Below, piece after piece: positions 1-10,205 of a DNA stretch of 64,000 nt. The stretch covers positions 682,001 through 746,000 of the forward strand of contig JANATG010000014.1 of NCBI GenBank assembly GCA_029449235.1, read 5' to 3'. Each line of letters starts with the position of its first letter. Positions within the stretch are counted from its first letter, which is position 1. A program made the position numbers and the translations under genes. The DNA is from Linnemannia schmuckeri (lineage: Eukaryota; Mortierellomycota; Mortierellomycetes; Mortierellales; Mortierellaceae). The notes below the pieces were generated by a model. It did no database searches. It worked only from the letters and a program-made list of their open reading frames with translations, and was not told where the DNA came from.

Positions 1-430
1 GTTGCAGTACCTCCCAAAGTCTGCTCCCCTTGTCCTTCAGTGTTCCTATCGGGCTCCTCGTCGCGACAACCAAGTCTATCATGTTTTATATGCGCCTTCC
101 TGGTCTCTCTCGCAATGACCTGCAACAGCAACTGCTCCATGATAGCCTCGGTATAATGCTTGTTGCACTTTGCCGGCTTGCTCTTGTGTGTGGTCGTCGT
201 CGCTACCGCCGTCGAGCATGTAAACCGGATCTTGCCATCTATTTTAGCAAGAAAACCACAAACGTAAGTAGTGTGAAGTTATTTTAGACGAAAAAAAGGG
301 CGTGTATGTGCATACTTTTGAAGCCGTCGCGCTGAAAGCGTCCTCTTTGGAGACACTTTGGACAGACGACGTGCTGTTTATGTTCCTTGAAGATCTCGAC
401 GAGTTCGTCTTGCGCTGGGAGGAGGACCAT
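1..430 (-). CDS. Zinc-ribbon-like protein, 5' part (runs off left edge)
   Basis: I read two exons: 316-430 (start ATG at 428-430) and 1-238, separated by a 77-nt intron with a GTATGC donor and an ATAG acceptor. The joined frame is open to the edge (117 complete codons). Residues 23-26 are CPKC, followed by a basic segment and the pattern NGKIRFTC at about residues 39-46. This gives a CxxC...C arrangement like the zinc ribbons found in some DNA-binding and transposase-like proteins. The rest is basic and lysine-rich with no catalytic motif. The family is not recognised; the transposase-like comparison rests only on the ribbon pattern. A non-coding stretch or a gene fragment cannot be excluded, but phase agreement across the intron and the absence of stops make a real gene likely. 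Confidence 0.55.
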
Positions 431-558
431 GGTGAGTATGAGTGAGTATGTGTGTGGAGAAAACGAAAGCGATCAATGAGTAAAAGAAGGTGAATGCAAA
501 GTGGGGAGTGGGGAGGTGAGTCAAGTCGTGTGTGTGAGTGTGAAGGTAAAACAGACGG

Positions 559-589
<31 letters not shown>

Positions 590-814
590 GAGTCTCTGGA
601 ATCTCCTGTTCGTTTGTTGGTCACAACACAAGCTTTTCCTTCGCTGACCCCTAAAAACCAGTAACACCCCTGACCTGCATCCATCGCAGCTTTGCAGAAA
701 GCGTCGCTTATCGTTTTATTTTTTAAACTCGTTTTTAACAAGGCGCTGAGATACAAATACAATGTTACAGAAAACTACAATAAGAAGAAAGAGAAAAGGG
801 AATAAATAAGAAGA
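431..814. other. Spacer with A29 tract
   Basis: No gene is seen. It is the upstream side of the zinc-ribbon gene and the downstream side of the F-box/ankyrin gene. It contains an uninterrupted run of 29 A at 559-587 and GT/GA-rich sequence before it. Confidence 0.6.
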
Positions 815-3791
815 TTACATGGTCTCGCGGATACGGATCAGCTCCTTCGAGTACCCGCCCTGTTCAATCAACAAAGACTCCATAGGCAGGAACCCCATAT
901 ACGACGCACACACTACCGCAGACCGCCCATCCTTGTTGTACACATTCGGGTTTGCCTTCAGCTGAAGCAGCTTCCTTGCCATCCTTAACGAAATCGCAAC
1001 AGGGTGTTGTTCGGGTATCACCCACTCTTGCCTTGCTGGAGGCTCCACCGCTGCTGTTGCTGTTGTCGCTACTGGCGTCGACGATGTGTTTAAAGTGGCA
1101 ACCTCGTTGTCGCTGTCGCTCTCCTGGTCTGATCCGTTGTCAGGGGATGAGCTCCGTGACACTCTGCCCATTTCAACTCCACTGTCATCCTTGTCCTCGT
1201 CATCGTCAGAATCGGGCTCTGGCTGCGTTCCTCCGCCAACTCCAATATCCTCGCTGTCCTCGGGGATCCACAGCGTAGAGACAGGCAAGCTCATGCGGCG
1301 GAAAGAAAGAGCGGACGAAAGTGCTGCTGGTAGGGCACTGATGTTGATTAAAGATGACAGTCCTGACGACGAGGGTAGTGTGGACTGTATCGGCGCTGGT
1401 GCCGATGTTGAAAGATCGAAAGAGAATGATGCTGTGGGCGAATCTGACAGCACTGCACCTCCTGAAGGCTCTAGGTTGCTCATCAATGGGTTGGGTGCAA
1501 TCTCGGACAATGTAGACGACGAGGGAGCTGATGATGAAAACATTCCTGGCGCTTGGTTCCAAAAGTATCCCTTGGTTGCAAACAACGACGAAGACGATGG
1601 TGAGGATGAAAATAATGACGATGACGACTGTTGCTCAAGTGTTGCTGGAGGCGTGGCCAAGTTGACCGTTGTTGATGTGGTCAAGTTTGCTGGCTGTGTT
1701 GCAAGCGCAGCGAGCACAGAGTATGATCGGCGCCAGGCCAGGGTGTGAAGGAGCGCCTGTCCTGACTGCCGATCCCGCGTGTTGATAAGTCCACTGACAC
1801 CATGATAGATGACCCCCTTCAGCAACACTTTGGCCGTCCTGATCTTGTCAGCTTGTGAGGCGTCCTCGGCGAATTTGAGCTGTTGCGAAAGTGATTCGAT
1901 GGGTCGACGAGGATCGTCTAGTGGTCGTCTCTGCACCATAAGGTAGGTTGGTACTGGTTCAGATGGCGCCGCATCCGCGGCAGAGATAGCTTCAGTTAGT
2001 CCAGCCTGAGAAATTGGTGGCGCCTTCTTGTCCGCTCGCTCTGCCTCCTCGAGATCAATGTCCCTGTCCAAGGCTTTCAGTAGCATGCTGGCCTGTTGCA
2101 AGGTCACCTCTAGTTCCTGCTCGTCCAGGTCGAAGCAAAGCTTCTGCATACGCTCCATCATCTCTCCAAGACCTCTCAGTGCTGGCAGACGGATCAAGTC
2201 GTGATAGGCGGGCGAGTCGACAATGTCAATCTTGTAGAGGAGAGGGTTCTCACTCAGTAGCTCTGTCACATGCTCGAGTTCCATGTGGGTATGTCGAAAG
2301 TTGAGGTCCAAGGAGATGACACAGTGGGCTCCGAAACAAAAGGCCATCATCTGTTTGATGCTCTTGGAGGGGGCGCCATAGGAACCCTCCAGATCGACAA
2401 CCAGACCTTGACCAGAAATGGCGGCAGCCAGTCCGATCATGGGTAGTTTATTGATGTCCATAGCTGAACCCCAGTCCTTGGCGAAGCAGCAGTCCTGGAA
2501 GCGATAGTGGGTCATGGGGACCAGCGGGTATCGTTTCGCATACAGAATGGGTGCCGCTGTCGAGGTCGAGGCATGGGAGGACGGGGATGAAGGGCCTGTC
2601 CTCCATTGAGTCAGGGAGGCAGCAGTTGAGCTCTGGAAGGTCAAGGGGTTGATTCCGTTCTCGACCATCCAGCAGTACTCCTGGATCTCCTTTTGTTCCA
2701 AGTTGTACTCGAGTCGTTCCAGGATCTTTTTCCGAAGCGTGTTCCTGGTTTGAGGGATGAGGACATATGTTGCCACTGATCTTGAAAACTCTCGTAGCTC
2801 CTCTTTGATGCTTGCTCGGATGACTTTGGTGGATGTTGGTTTTGTAGGGGTGATTGTTGTATTTGTCGTGGAGGTATGGCCTTGTTGTTGTGCTCGTCGT
2901 TGAGCAATGACCTGCTGTGCTTCCAGATACGGCTCGCTACCAATGGCAGGCCCGACTGCTTCCGTGAAGGCCATCTTACCCGCAAGGATGCCGGCTGTGA
3001 CGACTCGGAGGTCACGATCACGCATGTACCGATCTTTGATCACAAGACTCGAAATCAGAGGGAAGATCGAGAAGAGGTGGTAGACAAAGTCAAAGTCGCT
3101 GTAGACGTCGTATCCGAGGCCGAGGCAATCCATGGGAAAACACTCGGAGAGATCGATCTGCTTGGTCTCCATAAGAGCGATCTGACGCCAGAGGCGATTG
3201 ACGGCGAGGATCGAGAACATGTCCGAGGCTGGAAGGTACTGGAAGATCAAGGTAAGAACCTCGTAAGGCAACTGGGGTCCCTTGTTTAGACAATTGATGC
3301 TGACGGAGTCCGGTAAATTGTGAGACCGGGTGTCGGTGTCCTGCAGTAATATCGAGCCAGCCTGTAGAGCATATAAAAGAAGGCGATCGAGTTAGAACGG
3401 ACCAGATGAGGAAGAGTGAGGGAACGAAGGTCATGCAGGAATATCCCTGCCCCTCTTCGGAAAACATGATTTGTATGCATGTGCACAAGCAAACAAAAAT
3501 ACCGACATACAGCCTTCTCCGAGAAGAAAGAGTTTTTTTGCTTACTGAAGAGAAGAGTCCACCAGAGGACTTTTTAGTGGTGAGGAGATGTCGTTGGGTG
3601 GGAGCGACTGCTCTTGAGGAAGAGGAGGACGTTGTGTTGTGGCGACGACGCATGCGAGGTTGTCGTTGCTGGTGGCCCCATTCGGGCGAGAGAAAGTCGT
3701 CGTCGGAAACCTGACGGATGGATTCGATGAGGGAGGATGGCAGGGTGAATGCGAGCAGGTCGAGCGCGCCCTCCTTGACGTACTTTAGCAT
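815..3791 (-). CDS. F-box protein with C-terminal ankyrin-like repeats
   Basis: Two exons, 3546-3791 and 815-3340, join in phase 0 across a 205-nt intron (donor GTAAGC, acceptor TGCAG) to give 923 residues. An F-box begins at about residue 104 (LPYEVLTLIFQYLP, then VNRLWRQIAL), which would bind Skp1 in an SCF ubiquitin ligase. The centre has leucine-rich stretches. Residues from about 590 on are Ser/Thr/Pro-rich and then acidic (DSDDDEDKDD). The last 60 residues look like ankyrin repeats (LLQLKANPNVYNKDGRSAVV, then a second helix pair). The first long open frame in exon 2 opens only at a TTG, which is why the upstream exon with ATG is needed. Substrate is unknown; the SCF role is inferred from the F-box. 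Confidence 0.8.
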
Positions 3792-4930
3792 GTCTGTTCT
3801 TTTGTTGTGAGTGTAGTTGTGTCTCAGTTGGGTTGTTTGGTGGTGGTGCTTGTGAGAATAATCGTGGAGAGAGGAGTGCGTGTGAATACAAAGACAACGT
3901 AAATAAAAAGGAAGGAATGAGAGACGAGAGTGAAGAATGAAGAAGATAGAAGAGGGAGGAGACGAAGAGAATAAAAAGGCCTTGAGAGAAAGGTATGAGT
4001 GAAGTGTGGGGGAAGATGGTTCAAGGGAAACGAGTCAAGTATGTACCAGTAAAGCAAAAATAAATAGCGATCGAGGAGAATTGGAGAAAGAGTGACCAGA
4101 CAGACAAACATAGGGAGGGGGAGATGGAATCAGGCAAGACTGCCGGTTGACCAATCATCTTGAAGTAAAATGTACTCTTCAACCCATACTCTTTCCAACA
4201 CCAAAAAACACACAAACACATGTCAGACACAGACCAGTAGGGCAGCAACAGTAGGGGTGCTTTGGGGGGAACTATGAGAGGAAAGGGATCGAGCAAGAGA
4301 AAGCATAAAACATTCATTTTGACTTCAATTGCTTTTTAGGCGGAGCTTTGCCATGGTTACGGATGTGTCGTGGCCCTTGACCGCCCTGTCTAGACTTGCT
4401 GATCAGTCAGTGCTCGTCTTCTTCCCACGATCACACAAAGGAGCAGATTGGTGGCAAACCAGTCCACCTTTGCCAACTGATCAAACTCACATAAAAAAAG
4501 AACATTTGAATTGATCGGCGCGCCACCAAACAACATTGCAAACAAAACGCGCGACTGCTTCATGTCGACAAGTGATGGACGCAGTACAAAGGAAGAAAAG
4601 GGTGTAACGACGACAATTAAAACGATCAAGTCTGAATATCTAACTGCATGGTATGCGCCTGTTTGTCGTTGTTTTTTGCTGACTTCCACAAAAGCGGATC
4701 TGGAAACTATCCCTCATATATAGGGATCAAAAGGCAAATTGGGCATCATAACATATAGAGCTGAAGGGCTAAGTAAATTTTACAGGGGCGTGGTTTTTTT
4801 GCCGCTGTCCAAGAACATAGAAAATAATCAAATTCGTCCCCTTTGTTTTCACCCATCACACCCAGCCATCACATCCACGCAACTAACCATCCTTTTCATC
4901 AGCGATCCCACATCGTCCCCTACCCAGACC
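3792..4930. other. Divergent upstream region between two F-box genes
   Basis: No gene is seen; the short open frames lack any recognisable feature. It carries purine-rich sequence close to the left gene and, at about 4700-4740, a small palindrome around a TATATA core that may lie in the promoter of copy A. The stretch 4758-4800 (ctaagtaaatttt...ggggcgtgg) resembles the leader of copies B and C. Confidence 0.5.
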
Positions 4931-6340
4931 ATGGCAGACACCATCACAACCATCACCACGAGTATACCATCCCTACCGCGCAAGATCTCGCTCTTCGACA
5001 TCCCAAAGCTAACAACAGATGTTGGTCAACATCTTTCCGACTGCAACAATCTCCAATGCCTCCTCGTCTCCAAAGCCATATACAACGCATTTCACCGCTG
5101 CTTTGGAAACACTTTGACCCGCATCTAGATACACCCTTTTCCGACTCTTCCTTGATCCGTCGGAACCTGTCTTTTATCATGAACATTATCCTATTGGGCC
5201 TGGATCGTGATCTCTTGTCGATTTTTACGGACGGTCTCGCGTCAGCTGTTGTATCGCCGTCTTTGTTATTCCGTAAACAAGTGCCAGCCTCAGCAACCGG
5301 GAAGGAGAACGAGAAAGAGAAGGTGGAAGAGAACCCTCGCATCACCACTGTCCCTTCTCTCGCCACACTCTCCGTCGCCACGGACAACCTCTTCCTCGAA
5401 AACCAGCCTCGCCTCACAAACCAAACAACACTCACGTTCCTAGATGTAGGTCTGTGCCTCACTCCCAATCAACACCTTCTCTTCCATTCAAGCATCCTCA
5501 CTTTCCTCCTCAACAAACTTAATATCAATGCTCTCCACATCCCCGCAGACCTTCTCTCTCTCCACCCGAAACTATTTCTCGACATCTTGCAACCCCGCCT
5601 TCCTCGATTCGAACGTCTCGAACTTGGTCTCTTTACTTCAAATGCATACATTTATTCTCCTTCGTGCGCTTGGACAGCGCTGACCTCGGATTCGACAACG
5701 AAAATGTCGCCATGGTCGTCAACTTTTCGGGAAAAATCGACTGGGAGACGACAGTCCAACTCTTGGAAACCGGTCTCTGGAAGCGGCAAAAGAACAAGTT
5801 AAATGCGTTCCTCACCCGCCTCCGATGCCGCTACAACGTCCCCGATAACATCAACCACATTCCAGATTCCATCCCTGAATCCCAATACGCACGTATCTGT
5901 TATCCCTCCTCCGGCTCTGTCACCACTACCACCGCCACCTCTTCTTCTTCTTTCTCTTCGACACATTATGAACAAGAAGGAGGCGAGCTAGAAGAACCCA
6001 GGCTCAAAGGCTTGATTCTCCCCTGGTGGGGACGTATTGAGTCAGCGTTCTCTTCAATCTACTCGTGGGACAATACCTATCTCGACGCGTTCATTGTCTC
6101 TCTCATCGACTGGTTATCCTACCTCGCCCAGTTCTGTCCTCGCTCGCCGCGTCACGGGAGATTCCTTGAAGACGAATTCGTCGTGGCTATTAGTATTGAT
6201 GTTGCTGACACCGGTGATGGTGAAGGAGATATGGATATTAGTAATAATGATCATCCTGGTCGTGGCCGTCGAGGCCACAGCAGCCGCAAAGGGAAGGAAT
6301 AACTAGGACCTCGCTACCGGTGGCATCTTAAACCAATGGA
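4931..6340 (+). pseudogene. F-box-like family copy A, frameshifted
   Basis: The translated sequence follows copy B from end to end, but the frame breaks. It starts at ATG 4931 with an F-box-like N-terminus. It loses one base at about 5090-5100 (the segment coding for the LVWKHFD region of copy B) and another at about 5672 (at the SALDRVDLGLD region). A TAA at 6300-6302 replaces a glutamate/aspartate-rich position before the conserved PRYRW tail, which is still readable afterwards. Three independent lesions relative to an intact paralogue make a pseudogene the best call. Assembly errors could mimic the two single-base losses, but not the nonsense codon as easily. Confidence 0.8.
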
Positions 6341-6550
6341 GAGCTGTCTTTGTCCGGAATGCAACCCTCCAGACGAGGAAAACGAACACATCATTCAACT
6401 TTTTTTCTTTTTCGATATTTCTTCATTTTTAATATACAAAGCCAGACAAAACATATAGCGTTATTTATCAAATAGAATGCAATAGTCACCCTGAGAGAAG
6501 GAAATGACAGGAAGATGGAAGAAAGAGTCAATAGTAGATTAGCTTGCAGC

Positions 6551-6588
<38 letters not shown>

Positions 6589-7190
6589 CTCTTTGCAGGT
6601 AACCTGACGCAGGTGAGAACTGTGTAGAGGATCAGATCAGGCAATGGCATTGAAGGGTAGAGTGAGTGTTGAGTCCAGGGCTTGTCGCGTTTTTGTCAAT
6701 AGCATTCCGAGTCCTCTACTTCTGCACGTCCATAGGCCAGCTGTCTTCTTTCCACGATCAAGCTAGAGTAACGATTGGTGGCAAATTCATTCACACAATT
6801 GATCAATAAAAAACAAACAAAAAGAGGTCATTCAATTGGCCAGCGAGTAAACAGATCATATGCGCCATCAGTTTCTCGGTCACCTTTGTGGACCAGAAAG
6901 CACCCTTTTCACATACACGAGTATCAAATGTGTCCAACAGAGAGACTGCAAAGAGACGCAGCAAACGAAGGAAATGCTCAGTGTCGTCAGAAGAACGGAG
7001 GTTGGGGACGCAGCTATGTGCTCTACAATGGGAATAGGCGTATAATACGAAGAGAAAAGGAGTTCGAGCAAGGAAATATCCGAATACATAATCTCTCTTT
7101 TAGGAAAAATCAAGGACTTAGTAACAGTGAGACAACAGACCAAGGTGGGTACTATCGATGGGCTAAGTGAACTTAAGAAAGGGCGTCATC
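6341..7190. other. Spacer between copies A and B
   Basis: It contains an A29 run at 6557-6585. The segment 6930-7140 is a diverged relative of 8950-9140 upstream of copy C (shared blocks such as gtcgtcagaagaacggagg versus gtcgtctgaagaacaggga), so the duplicated unit reaches well upstream of the coding part. No separate gene is seen. Confidence 0.6.
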
Positions 7191-7556
7191 TTCTACCGCA
7201 GCCCATGTATGAAAAGGTGTAAAAAGGTCCTTCATGTTTTTCTTCTTTTCTCACTAAAACCTTACCGACCAACAAACCCAACCACCAAAACTATCCCTTT
7301 CGCCAACGACCCCGCGTCGTTCTCTCCCTAAGCCATGACTAACACCATCACAACCACAACAACCACATCAATCTCACCTAACAAGACCTCACTCTTCCGC
7401 TTCTTCGATATCCTAGAACTCACGGCAGAAATCGCTCAGCACCTCTTTTTCTACCAATACACCCAATGCGCCATCGTCTCCAAAGCCTTCTACAACGGCT
7501 TCCAGCCCTTGGTCTGGAAACACTTTGATTCACCTTTGGATATTCCCTCCTTCGAC
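7191..7556 (+). repeat. Duplicated 5' module, copy B side
   Basis: This stretch is almost identical to 9251-9616 at a constant offset of 2,060 bp. It covers about 144 bp of leader plus the first 74 codons. In the coding part I see only a handful of substitutions and no gaps; the leader has a few changes around 7230-7255. Sequence just outside the block is much more diverged, which fits a very recent duplication or gene conversion of the promoter and F-box end. Confidence 0.9.
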
Positions 7557-8855
7557 CCTTCCTTGATCCGTCGGAACGTGCCGTATATCCAGATGCTGTC
7601 ATTGTCGGTCATGGACCATGATGTTCTGCCCATGCTCACAGATACTCTCCCTCAGCAGTCTATCGCATCGCCGTCTTTGTTCTTCCGCGAACAAGTGTCT
7701 GCATCAGTAACAGGGAAGGAAAATTCTATCGACGAGGCGGAGGAAACCCCTTTCACCACCACTCTTCCCTCTTCCCTCCCCACACTCTCGTCCATCATGA
7801 GCTACCTCCACGTCAACAACCAGTCTCGTTGCACAAACCTGACAAGACTATCCTTCTCCGATAACGTGGAACTAAGCCTGAAACCCAAGCAACACCTCCT
7901 TTTCCACGCAAACATCCTGACCCTCCTTCTCAACAGCCCATACATTACTACCCTGCACATTCCCGCAGATCTCTTCGCCTTCCGCCCTCAGCTCTTTTTC
8001 AACACCTTACAACACCGCCTCCGCCGGCTCGAAGAACTTGCGCTTGGGCCCGTTATCTCCAAAGCATACACCTACTTCCCTTCAAGCGCACTGGACCGCG
8101 TCGATCTCGGCCTCGATAACAACAGCGACGACAACGACGAGGAAGAAAATAACAACAGTGACAAAGACAACATCGCCACAGTCATTACTTTTTCAGGCGT
8201 CGTCGACTGGGAGATGACAGTCCAGCTCTTGGAAACCTGCCTCTGGAAACGACAAACCAACAAGGAAAACGCATTCCTCATTCACCTCCGATGCCGTTAC
8301 ACCATCCCCGACAACATGTACACGGTCCCTGAATCCGTCCTTCAGTCCCAACTCCTTCGTCTCTCTCCACTCTACTCTTCTCTCACGTACTATAGAGACC
8401 AAGTAGACGGCCTAGAAGAACCCAGGATTACATACTTGGTCCTCCCAAGTTGGAGATTTGAACAATCCGAGCAGATCGACTTCAAATACTCGTATTATTC
8501 ATTGAGTGAACCTTACTCCAGCGGTATTGTGCTTTCTTTACTAGAGCAACTGCCTTATCTTACCCAGTTAATGCCCTACTCATGGGTCAAGAGGCTCTCT
8601 GAAGGCGAATACGATGACGACGATGATGTTGTTATTAACGATGGTGACAGTGACGATAACGATGATGGAAATGCGGAAAGTAGTAATATTGCTCATCATA
8701 GTCGTGGTCATCAAGAAAGTAGCAGCAGCCGCAAGGAGAAGGAGGATTTGAGACCTCGTTACCGTTGGCGTGAGATCTTTCGTTCATACAGACCAGATCG
8801 TTCAGATTGGCGGTGCCAGTGTGAGCACTGCATTCCGCTTAAGCCTACGGAATAA
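7335..8855 (+). CDS. F-box-like protein, intact family copy B
   Basis: A single-exon gene of 506 codons. Residues about 20-60 form an F-box-like helix set (FFDILELTAEIAQHL ... IVSKAFYNGFQPLVWKHFD), typical of the start of Mortierella-type F-box/LRR proteins. The middle has leucine-rich segments (ILTLLLNSPYITTLHIPADL). Two acidic Asp/Asn runs lie at about residues 257-278 and 428-450. The tail is basic and then Cys-containing (WRCQCEHC). The likely job is substrate recognition in an SCF ubiquitin ligase, but this is inferred from the F-box-like end; the substrate is unknown. It is the only complete member of the three tandem copies here. The leader 7191-7334 is shared with copy C. Confidence 0.8.
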   Translation: MTNTITTTTTTSISPNKTSLFRFFDILELTAEIAQHLFFYQYTQCAIVSKAFYNGFQPLVWKHFDSPLDIPSFDPSLIRRNVPYIQMLSLSVMDHDVLPMLTDTLPQQSIASPSLFFREQVSASVTGKENSIDEAEETPFTTTLPSSLPTLSSIMSYLHVNNQSRCTNLTRLSFSDNVELSLKPKQHLLFHANILTLLLNSPYITTLHIPADLFAFRPQLFFNTLQHRLRRLEELALGPVISKAYTYFPSSALDRVDLGLDNNSDDNDEEENNNSDKDNIATVITFSGVVDWEMTVQLLETCLWKRQTNKENAFLIHLRCRYTIPDNMYTVPESVLQSQLLRLSPLYSSLTYYRDQVDGLEEPRITYLVLPSWRFEQSEQIDFKYSYYSLSEPYSSGIVLSLLEQLPYLTQLMPYSWVKRLSEGEYDDDDDVVINDGDSDDNDDGNAESSNIAHHSRGHQESSSSRKEKEDLRPRYRWREIFRSYRPDRSDWRCQCEHCIPLKPTE

Positions 8856-9250
8856 AACAATGATACACTTTTTTCCGCCACCAAAAATTTATTAATCAGT
8901 CTAATAAATAAACGCATTACTGCCATTGGAAAAAAAAATAACCTTCCCACAGGATTGAATGCGTCCACAAAAAAGGACTGTAAAGAGGCGCAGTGCACGA
9001 AATCAATGCTCTATGTCGTCTGAAGAACAGGGATTGGGACGCAATTACGTGCTCCACAACGGAAATGGGCGTAGAAAACAAAAATAAAAATGGATGTCGA
9101 TCGAGGTTGAATATCCGAGAAATCCAGGGTTTGGTAACAAACACTCCATGCATGGGCGTACAACAACACAAAAACGGGAATCACACGAAGGAGGAATATG
9201 AGAAAAGTCCGTGCAGGCGAGGCTAAGTAAACTTAAAAAGGAGCGTCTTC
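8856..9250. other. Spacer between copies B and C
   Basis: No independent gene. From about 8950 it is the diverged counterpart of the sequence upstream of copy B. An AT-rich stretch (aaaaatttattaatcag) just after the copy B stop may hold its 3' end signals. Confidence 0.55.
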
Positions 9251-9616
9251 TTCTACCGCAGCCCATGTATGAAAAGGTGTAAAAAGGTCCGTCGTGTTTT
9301 TCTTATTTTCCCATCAAAACCTTACCGACCAACAAACCCAACCACCAAAACTATCCCTTTCGCCAACGACCCCGCGTCGTTCTCTCCCTAAGCCATGACT
9401 AACACCATCACAACCACAACAACCACATCAATCTCACCTAACAAGACCTCACTCTTCCGCTTCTTCGATATCCTAGAACTCACGGCAGAAATCGCTCAGC
9501 ACCTCTCTTTCTACCAATACACCCAATGCGCCATCGTCTCCAAAGCCTTCTACAACGGCTTCCAGCCCTTGGTCTGGAAAGACTTTGATTCACCTCTAGA
9601 TATTCCCTCCTTCGAC
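9251..9616 (+). repeat. Duplicated 5' module, copy C side
   Basis: Second member of the near-identical pair described at 7191-7556. The match stops abruptly at 9616, where copy C jumps to sequence matching the last third of copy B. Confidence 0.9.
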
Positions 9617-10042
9617 GAGAAAGTAGAAGAACCTAGACTTACATACCTGGCTCTCCCCGCTGGATCCCCAAAAAATCAACATACTTACGTTATACGACGG
9701 AAGTACCATATATTGACGAGATCGTCTGTGCCCTACTGGAGTAACTGCCTTACCTTAACCTGTTCTTGCCCCACTCGCGGCTCCAGAGGTTCCTTGAACA
9801 CGATTACGACGACGATGTTGTTAGCGTTGCTACCGATGGTGATGACGATGGTGATGATGGTGAAGGAAATGCAAAATGGCGGCAATAACACTCGTCCCAG
9901 TCGTGGTCGTCAAGGCAACAGTGGCAGCATCGAGGGAAAGGACAAGGGAAATCTGGGATCTCGTTACCGCTGGCGTGTTGATCCGTTTGTGTCGTACTGT
10001 CCTTACAACTGTCCCGACTGCATATCGCGTCAGCTAGAATAA
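9395..10042 (+). pseudogene. F-box-like family copy C, internal deletion
   Basis: The first 74 codons match copy B almost perfectly. About 850 bp of copy B (roughly codons 75-357) are then missing, and the frame resumes at the EEPR-TYL motif. The following stretch is out of the family frame: in the family frame it contains two stop codons (after ALLE and after WRQ). The frame returns near the end for the conserved SRYRW tail and a Cys pair. By chance or selection a 215-codon open frame survives, ending at 10040-10042. It could be expressed as an F-box-only protein without the substrate-binding part. I call it a pseudogene because its middle is scrambled, but expression is possible. Confidence 0.7.
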
Positions 10043-10205
10043 TAAATCAATTAGCTTTTTTTTCACCTTGGAGATAGGATGGATATCTTGTTTTTATTAT
10101 GATACAAAGGGCGGACAAAAATATGTTTTTTACTTATGAAAATGCAAAAAGCAACTGAAGATAGAGAAGTAAAGAGAGAAAAATGAAAAAATGAGAGGTA
10201 GAAGC

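Noticed and set aside
1086..1748. A 220-codon plus-strand frame opposite the F-box/ankyrin gene
   Set aside because: Overlaps a better supported exon and consists of Ser/Asp-rich mirror sequence.
4931..6340. Copy A as a spliced functional gene
   Set aside because: The frame changes are single-base losses inside conserved segments, without suitable GT-AG introns at those points, and a nonsense codon precedes the conserved tail.
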